Assembly: GCA_027067555.1 (NCBI GenBank)
Contig: JAMOVU010000009.1
Coordinates: 1-63,915 of the forward strand
DNA length: 63,915 nt
Direction of reading: 5' to 3'
Source: Candidatus Aminicenantota bacterium
GTDB taxonomy: Bacteria; Acidobacteriota; Aminicenantia; JAMOAD01
Under the pieces are notes generated by a model. The model did not search any database. It was not told where the DNA came from and saw nothing but the letters and a program-made list of their open reading frames with translations. The position numbers and the translations under genes are program-made. Of the stretch, positions 58,844-63,915 are shown one piece after another (position 1 is the stretch's first letter; the number at the start of each line of letters is the position of its first letter).

Positions 58844-58860
58844 GAAAAAATTGCTATAGT
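58832..58860 (+). promoter_or_regulatory. nuo operon promoter, apparently leaderless
   Basis: TTGAAA (58832-58837), 17-base spacer, TATAGT (58855-58860) with an upstream TGC. The nuoA ATG is eight bases after the -10, and no ribosome site is seen. Confidence 0.6.
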
Positions 58861-58868
58861 TTAAAACA

Positions 58869-59219
58869 ATGATCGAGATTTTAGTGGCAATAACTTTTTT
58901 CGGAATAATTGCTTTTATATCTGCTAATATCTCGGGTGTTTTAGGTCCGAAAAGTGATAATCCAACAAAGGAAACTCCTTTTGAGTGTGGCTCTCCCCTT
59001 ATTGAAAAATTCAATGTTTCCTACACACCCATCTATTTTTTTGTGGCAATTGCATTCCTGATTTTTGATGTTGAAGCTTCATATCTTTTGATGTGGGCAT
59101 TAATATTGAGGGGAGTAACGGATAAACTAACACTATTAATTGTTGGCGGACTCTTTTTTCTTGTGATAATAATAGCTTTTGCCTATATCTGGAAAAAGGG
59201 AGGCTTTGAGTGGGAGTAG
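58869..59219 (+). CDS. nuoA: NADH-quinone oxidoreductase subunit A
   Basis: Membrane subunit of complex I. The 116-residue protein has three helices, the conserved loop KETPFECGSP and the second-helix IFDVEASYLLMWA. It heads nuoABCDEFG. The start has no ribosome site, in line with the promoter position. nuoB overlaps by ten bases. Confidence 0.94.
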   Translation: MIEILVAITFFGIIAFISANISGVLGPKSDNPTKETPFECGSPLIEKFNVSYTPIYFFVAIAFLIFDVEASYLLMWALILRGVTDKLTLLIVGGLFFLVIIIAFAYIWKKGGFEWE

Positions 59220-59686
59220 AGAGCGGCAATTTTATAACCACCAAATTTGACAGTATCCTTGGTTGGGCAAGAAAATACTCTATGTTTGTTTATCCATTCG
59301 TTACAGCTTGCTGTGGAATGGAGTACATTGCTGCAGCTTGCTCCCATTTTGATATAGATAGATTTGGTGCCGGGCTTACACGATTTTCCCCGAGGCAGTC
59401 TGATGTTTTAATGATTGTAGGTACCATTTCCCAAAAGATAGCTCCTGTTTTAAGAAAGATTTATGATCAGATGGCAGAGCCAAAGTGGGTTGTGGCATTC
59501 GGGACCTGTGCTGTCAGCGGGGGTATTTATGATAATTATTCAACCGTTCAGGGAGCTGATAAGATTGTTCCTGTTGATGTTTATATCCCGGGATGTCCTC
59601 CGAGACCCGAGACTGTTTTTGAAGGAATTATGAAGCTTCAGGAAAAGATTCAAAACCAACCGCAGGATTGGAGATGGAAGAAATAA
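59210..59686 (+). CDS. nuoB: NADH-quinone oxidoreductase subunit B
   Basis: Carries cluster N2, which passes electrons to quinone. The 158-residue protein has the adjacent Cys pair in TACCGMEY, then a Cys in GTCAVSGG and one in PGCPPRPE. The start is GTG. Length is normal; it lies between nuoA and nuoC. Confidence 0.95.
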   Translation: MGVESGNFITTKFDSILGWARKYSMFVYPFVTACCGMEYIAAACSHFDIDRFGAGLTRFSPRQSDVLMIVGTISQKIAPVLRKIYDQMAEPKWVVAFGTCAVSGGIYDNYSTVQGADKIVPVDVYIPGCPPRPETVFEGIMKLQEKIQNQPQDWRWKK

Positions 59687-60153
59687 TAGATAAGATTAAA
59701 TCTGCATTTAAGGAGACCATTCTCTTTTTTGAAGAGAGAGAGATGCCGGTTTTTATAATAAAAAAGGAAGATGTTTTAAGTTTTGTTAGTTTTCTTAAGG
59801 AAAGCAGTTTTTCAATCCTGTTGGATATAACAGCGGTAGATTATTTGAAATGGCCCGAGCAAAAAGAGAAAAGGTTTGAAATTGTTTATCACTTTTTCTC
59901 ACTTGAATACAATCTTAGAATAAGAGTTAAATTTTCAATAGATGAAAAGGAGAAATCTCCGTCTCTTACAAGCTTTTACAAAAATGCAAACTGGCTTGAG
60001 AGAGAAGTTTATGATATGTATGGAATTAAATTCGATGGTCACCCTGATCTCAGGAGAATTTTGATGTATGATGAATTTAAAGGCCACCCTCTGAGAAAAG
60101 ATTATCCGCTGAAAAAAAGACAGCCGAGACTTGAAGGTTTGAAAGATGATTAA
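59674..60153 (+). CDS. nuoC: NADH-quinone oxidoreductase subunit C
   Basis: Peripheral-arm subunit of complex I. The 159-residue protein has the central ITAVDYL block and the C-terminal EREVYDMYGIKFDGHPDLRR with HPLRKDYPL. A TTG two codons earlier is open, but AGGA fits the chosen ATG better. nuoD overlaps by eight bases. Confidence 0.92.
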   Translation: MEEIIDKIKSAFKETILFFEEREMPVFIIKKEDVLSFVSFLKESSFSILLDITAVDYLKWPEQKEKRFEIVYHFFSLEYNLRIRVKFSIDEKEKSPSLTSFYKNANWLEREVYDMYGIKFDGHPDLRRILMYDEFKGHPLRKDYPLKKRQPRLEGLKDD

Positions 60154-61474
60154 GATAAAAAAAGAGTCTGATAATAGTTTTATTCTGAATATTGGACCTT
60201 CTCACCCTGCAATGCACGGTACCATAAGAATAGTTGTTGAGACAGAGGGAGAAAAGGTTATAAATTCGGATGTTGAGATAGGCTATCTCCACAGAGGATT
60301 TGAAAAAACCGCAGAGCATAAGTCTTATCCGAAGATAATTCCATATACTGACAGATTAAACTATACCTCCCCTCTTATAAATAATCATGGATTTGCCCTT
60401 GCTGTTGAAACTCTTTTGGGTATTGAAGTTCCCGAAAGGGCAAAAATCATAAGAGTTGCAATGGATGAAATTGCAAGAATTACGGATCATCTGATTGATG
60501 TTGCTGCAATGATAAATGAAACCGGAGCAATTACTGTTTTGCTTTATATGATGGAAGCAAGAGAATACTTCTGGGATGTAATAGACAGCACCACAGGAGC
60601 AAGGGTTACTACCTCTTATATTAGAATAGGAGGTGTTAAGGCTGATGTTCCCGAAAATTTCAGAGAGCTTACGGAAAAAGCCATTAAAGAGACAAGGAGG
60701 ATACTGAGGGAAGTTGATGGCCTTATTTCAAAAAATTCCATATTTTTAAAGAGGACAAAGGGAATAGGAGTGCTTTCAAAAGAGGATGCTCTATCCTATG
60801 GCTTTACAGGTCCTCTTTTAAGGGCAACCGGTATTTTCTATGATGTTAGAAAGTTTTCCCCTTATGCTGTTTATCCTAAAGTTGAGTTTGAGGTGCCTTT
60901 GGGTGAAAACGGAGATGTTTATGATAGATATAAGGTCAGAATGCAGGAGATGGAACAGAGTATGAAAATAATTGAACAGTGTCTTGATCTTCTTGATGAG
61001 ACAGCACCGGAAAGAGTGAGCAATAGGGATGTGGATGCTGCTGAGGCTCTTTCAAAAAGCAAATTTGATAAAGGGGTTAAAACTGAAAGGATTAAACTTT
61101 CCCCCAATCTTGAGGGAATGGAGAGGGAAAGTTACGATGGAATTTATTCAAAAAACAGAAGATTTGTTCCCCCTCCGAAGCAAACGGTTTACAATAGTAT
61201 AGAAGGTATAATACATCAATTTTTATATGTTATGGATGGATACGGTATAAGACCGCCTAAGGGAGAGGTTTATGCTGCTGTTGAAGGGGGAAACGGAGAA
61301 CTCGGGTTTTACCTTGTATCGGATGGGTCGGATATTCCCTATAAACTCCATGTGAGAGCCCCTTCTTTTCACCTTATGAGTTCTCTTTCTGAAATGATTA
61401 AGGGGCACTACATTGCTGACATAATACCGATCTTCGGTTCAATAAATATGATCGGAGGAGAGACTGACAGATGA
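60146..61474 (+). CDS. nuoD: NADH-quinone oxidoreductase subunit D
   Basis: Forms the quinone pocket with NuoB. The 442-residue protein has NIGPSHPAMHGTIRI, YLHRGFEKTAE, a middle TTGARVTTSYIRIGG, and the C-terminal VEGGNGELGFYLVSDGS and APSFHLMSSL. It is a separate gene, not fused to nuoC. nuoE overlaps by four bases. Confidence 0.95.
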   Translation: MIKIKKESDNSFILNIGPSHPAMHGTIRIVVETEGEKVINSDVEIGYLHRGFEKTAEHKSYPKIIPYTDRLNYTSPLINNHGFALAVETLLGIEVPERAKIIRVAMDEIARITDHLIDVAAMINETGAITVLLYMMEAREYFWDVIDSTTGARVTTSYIRIGGVKADVPENFRELTEKAIKETRRILREVDGLISKNSIFLKRTKGIGVLSKEDALSYGFTGPLLRATGIFYDVRKFSPYAVYPKVEFEVPLGENGDVYDRYKVRMQEMEQSMKIIEQCLDLLDETAPERVSNRDVDAAEALSKSKFDKGVKTERIKLSPNLEGMERESYDGIYSKNRRFVPPPKQTVYNSIEGIIHQFLYVMDGYGIRPPKGEVYAAVEGGNGELGFYLVSDGSDIPYKLHVRAPSFHLMSSLSEMIKGHYIADIIPIFGSINMIGGETDR

Positions 61475-61944
61475 AATTTTTAACAGGTGAAACAGAAAAA
61501 ACAATTAAAGAGTTGATGGGAAAATACGAAGATCCGAGATCAGCTCTTCTTCCGATTTTGCACACTGTTCAGAGAGATTACGGATATATTTCAAAAGAAG
61601 CAATAGAGGAAATTTCAGAAATTTTGGATATACCCAAAGTTGAAATAAAAGGTGTTATAACATTTTATTCAATGCTGAGAGAAAAACCTGCAGGCAAATA
61701 TCACATTCAGCTCTGCAGAAATGTAGCCTGTTATCTTAATGGTGGAAAAGAATTGGTTGAATTTTTGGAAAAGGAGTATGGTCTTAAACCGGGAACTTTT
61801 ACGGATAATATGAAATTTTCGCTTTCTTTGGTTGAATGTATCGGTCAGTGTGAAATAGCTCCGGCTGTTCAGATTAATGATAAATTTTACGGGAATCTTA
61901 CTCCGAAAAAGCTGAAAGAAATTTTAAGCAAGTTGGAAGGATGA
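61471..61944 (+). CDS. nuoE: NADH-quinone oxidoreductase subunit E
   Basis: Carries a 2Fe-2S cluster (N1a) of the NADH module. The 157-residue protein has ALLPILHTVQRDYGYI, the first ligands in CRNVAC and the second pair in CIGQCEIAP. The length is normal. nuoF overlaps by four bases. Confidence 0.94.
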   Translation: MKFLTGETEKTIKELMGKYEDPRSALLPILHTVQRDYGYISKEAIEEISEILDIPKVEIKGVITFYSMLREKPAGKYHIQLCRNVACYLNGGKELVEFLEKEYGLKPGTFTDNMKFSLSLVECIGQCEIAPAVQINDKFYGNLTPKKLKEILSKLEG

Positions 61945-63212
61945 CAGAAAAGCTTGAGAATAAAATATTTGAGCCCCTTTTTAGTATTGAAGGTATAGAG
62001 AATATAGAAGTTTACGAAGAACACGGAGGCTATAAGGCTTTAAGAGAAGCCCTTAAAATGAAAAGGGATGAAATAATAGAAGAGGTTAAAAATTCCAATC
62101 TCAGAGGTAGAGGAGGAGCGGGCTTTCCTGCTGGTATGAAGTGGAGCTTTATGCCTATGGATGATAAGATTGAAAAATTTCTTATTGTGAATGCTGATGA
62201 AGGTGAGCCGGGAACCTTTAAAGATAAATACATATTGAGCAGATTACCCCATCTTTTGATAGAGGGAATGGCAATAACAGCGTATGCCGTGGGAATAAAA
62301 AAAGGCTATATTTATATAAGAGGGGAATACGAAGAGTATGCTCGAATTCTTGAAAAAGCCATAGAGGAAGCAAGAAGAAAGAAATACATAGGTAAAAATA
62401 TACTTGGGGAAAAGTTCACATTTAATATTGTTGTTCACAGAGGGGCGGGAGCATATATATGCGGAGAGGAAACAGCCCTTATTGAATCTCTTGAAGGAAA
62501 AAGAGGTCATCCGAGATTAAAACCTCCTTTTCCTGCCAATGCGGGACTTTACGGAAAACCAACCTTAATAAACAATGTTGAAACAATAGCCTCAATTCCC
62601 GCAATAATTAAAAACAAAGGTTTTTGGTTTGCTTCCCTTGGTAGTCAAAAAAATGGAGGTACAAGGCTTTTCGGTGTTTCGGGAAAGGTTAACTCTCCGG
62701 GAATTTATGAGCTTCCGATGGGAACAAATTTGAAAGAAATCATTTATAATTATGCAGGTGGTATTAAGAAAGATAAAAAGCTTAAAGCGGTTATTCCCGG
62801 GGGAATTTCAGCGCCGATTTTAAAAGCTGATGAGATAGATATTCCTATGGATTTTGATTCATTGATGAAAGCAGGCTCAATGTTGGGTTCAGGCGCTATA
62901 ATGGTCTTTGATGAAGATGATTCAATGTTGGAAGTTTTGAGAATTATGATAAACTTTTATCATCACGAAAGCTGCGGTCAATGTGCTCCCTGCAGATATG
63001 GGACGGATGTGATTAAAAAACTTGTTGATAAAATTTTAAATAAAGAGGCAACAGAAGAGGATATTGATTTGATCATCCAAACAGCTCAGTCGATTATTGG
63101 AAAAACAATTTGTCCTTTCGGAGATGCGGTGGGAATGGCAGTTGGAACGCTTGTTAGAAAGTTTAAGGATGAAATCCTTGATTTTTTGAGAGAGGAAAAT
63201 GCCGAAAGTTAA
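61941..63212 (+). CDS. nuoF: NADH-quinone oxidoreductase subunit F
   Basis: Binds NADH, FMN and 4Fe-4S cluster N3. The 423-residue protein has NLRGRGGAGFPAGMKW (NADH/FMN), NADEGEPGTFKDKY, GAGAYICGEETALIESLEGKR (written in the family as GAGxYICGEETAL) and CGQCAPCRYG with a fourth Cys in TICPFG. nuoG overlaps by 14 bases. Confidence 0.95.
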   Translation: MTEKLENKIFEPLFSIEGIENIEVYEEHGGYKALREALKMKRDEIIEEVKNSNLRGRGGAGFPAGMKWSFMPMDDKIEKFLIVNADEGEPGTFKDKYILSRLPHLLIEGMAITAYAVGIKKGYIYIRGEYEEYARILEKAIEEARRKKYIGKNILGEKFTFNIVVHRGAGAYICGEETALIESLEGKRGHPRLKPPFPANAGLYGKPTLINNVETIASIPAIIKNKGFWFASLGSQKNGGTRLFGVSGKVNSPGIYELPMGTNLKEIIYNYAGGIKKDKKLKAVIPGGISAPILKADEIDIPMDFDSLMKAGSMLGSGAIMVFDEDDSMLEVLRIMINFYHHESCGQCAPCRYGTDVIKKLVDKILNKEATEEDIDLIIQTAQSIIGKTICPFGDAVGMAVGTLVRKFKDEILDFLREENAES

Positions 63213-63915
63213 GATAAAGATTAATGACAGAGAGTATGAGGTAGAGCAAGGATTAACAGTCCTTGAAGCTGCCGGAAGAGTGGGTATAGAGATTCCGCAC
63301 TTTTGTGCTCATAAATACCTTAAACCTGCCGGTCTTTGCAGAATGTGTCTTGTAGAGATAAAGGGTGCAAGAAAACTTCAGACATCCTGTACAACGCCGG
63401 TGAAAGAGGGAATGGAAGTTTATACTGAGAGTGAAGCTGTTGTCAAAGCAAGAAAGGAGATTTTGGAACTTCACCTTGCAAATCATCCGCTTGACTGCCC
63501 TGAATGTGATCAGGCAGGTGATTGTTATCTGCAGAAGTATTATGATAAATACGGGCTTTACGAAAGAAGATTTTACATAGAAAGAACCCATTTTGAAAAG
63601 GATATTATTTTATCCGATAATTTAATTCTTGACAGGGAAAGATGTATTCTCTGTCAGAGATGCGTAAGGTTTGCAGAGGAGATTTTGGGAGAAAAACTTT
63701 TAGCTGTTTTTGAAAGGGGAAGCAAAAGCTATATATCCACATATGATAATGAAAAAATTGATACTCCATATTCCGGAAACTTTGCTGAAATCTGTCCTGT
63801 GGGAGCCATTACTGACAGAAGATTCAGGTTTAAAATAAGAAACTGGTTTCTTGAAAAGAGAGAAAGTATCTGTCCTCTTTGTGAAAGAGGTTGTAATATC
63901 TATGTTGAAACACCA
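63199..63915 (+). CDS. nuoG: NADH-quinone oxidoreductase subunit G (cut by window edge)
   Basis: The electron-wire subunit. The 239 codons present include the 2Fe-2S ligands C36, C47, C50 and C64, the His-Cys cluster H96, C100, C103, C109, the next 4Fe-4S ligands C149, C152, C155 and C199, and the start of the molybdopterin-like domain with C225, C228 and C232, which suggests the extra N7-type cluster. The frame is open to the edge. The start ATG lies in the nuoF end. Membrane subunits are expected beyond the window. Confidence 0.93.
   Translation, partial: MPKVKIKINDREYEVEQGLTVLEAAGRVGIEIPHFCAHKYLKPAGLCRMCLVEIKGARKLQTSCTTPVKEGMEVYTESEAVVKARKEILELHLANHPLDCPECDQAGDCYLQKYYDKYGLYERRFYIERTHFEKDIILSDNLILDRERCILCQRCVRFAEEILGEKLLAVFERGSKSYISTYDNEKIDTPYSGNFAEICPVGAITDRRFRFKIRNWFLEKRESICPLCERGCNIYVETP

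Overview
This 63.9 kb stretch is AT-rich, gene-dense bacterial chromosome. Proteins are rich in Lys, Glu and Ile, and arginine is mostly AGA/AGG and isoleucine often ATA. LPS genes (lpxB, kdsA, kdsB, kdsD) point to a diderm. A split methionine synthase, an Aquifex-like metal-dependent KdsA, a family 4 uracil-DNA glycosylase and a DUF763 protein recall thermophiles. I infer a Gram-negative, perhaps thermophilic and anaerobic bacterium with respiratory complex I; I cannot name the phylum. I saw no rRNA, tRNA, CRISPR array, insertion sequence or prophage, and no gene-free stretch exceeds 300 bases.

Layout. (1) 1-3.3 kb, minus strand: dnaA-dnaN-recF (recF cut by the window edge), with a dnaA promoter and an 18-bp DnaA-box-like palindrome beside it; a likely origin neighbourhood. 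(2) 3.3-12.4 kb, plus: dsbD, thioredoxin, a pair of antiporter-type membrane proteins, then remA-gmk-coaBC-udg-priA; this PriA has lost its ATPase motifs. (3) 12.4-15.4 kb, minus: split cobalamin-dependent methionine synthase (activation domain gene, then catalytic gene). (4) 15.5-22.5 kb, plus: hrcA-grpE-dnaK-dnaJ-rsmE-kinase-radC. (5) 22.6-24.65 kb, minus: pseudopilin, lpxB, arsC. (6) 24.8-42.8 kb, plus: a 20-gene head-to-tail array, rpmH-rnpA-yidD-yidC-khpB-mnmE-mnmG-rsmG-(parS)-parA-parB-bactofilin-kdsB-pyrG-kdsA-kdsD-moaA-moaC-MBL-purM-tldD. (7) 42.8-46.3 kb, minus: mscS-DUF763-AIM24. (8) 46.4-53.5 kb, minus: tlyA-nadK-three glycosyltransferases-M1-like peptidase. (9) 53.6-54.5 kb: an exported protein of unknown role. 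(10) 54.7-58.8 kb, plus: DHH-like protein, YgjP-like peptidase, nnr, tsaE, lepB. (11) 58.9 kb to the end: nuoABCDEFG, with nuoG cut by the edge.

The usual origin order recF-dnaN-dnaA / rpmH-rnpA-yidC-jag-mnmE-mnmG-rsmG-parA-parB is kept in orientation, but about 21.5 kb separates dnaA from rpmH. The big array joins translation, membrane insertion, tRNA modification and chromosome segregation to Kdo synthesis; CTP synthase there makes the co-substrate of KdsB. A parS palindrome lies in the last codons of rsmG just before parA.

Most genes overlap by 4-20 bases or are a few bases apart. Several operons appear to start without a leader: an extended -10 of the TGNTATAAT type ends only 5-9 bases before the ATG. 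No clear new multi-gene system stands out. The items most worth testing are the leaderless starts, the ATPase-dead PriA, the DHH-like protein with its motifs in swapped order, the degenerate antiporter partner, the AIM24-DUF763-MscS cluster and the parAB-bactofilin-Kdo array.
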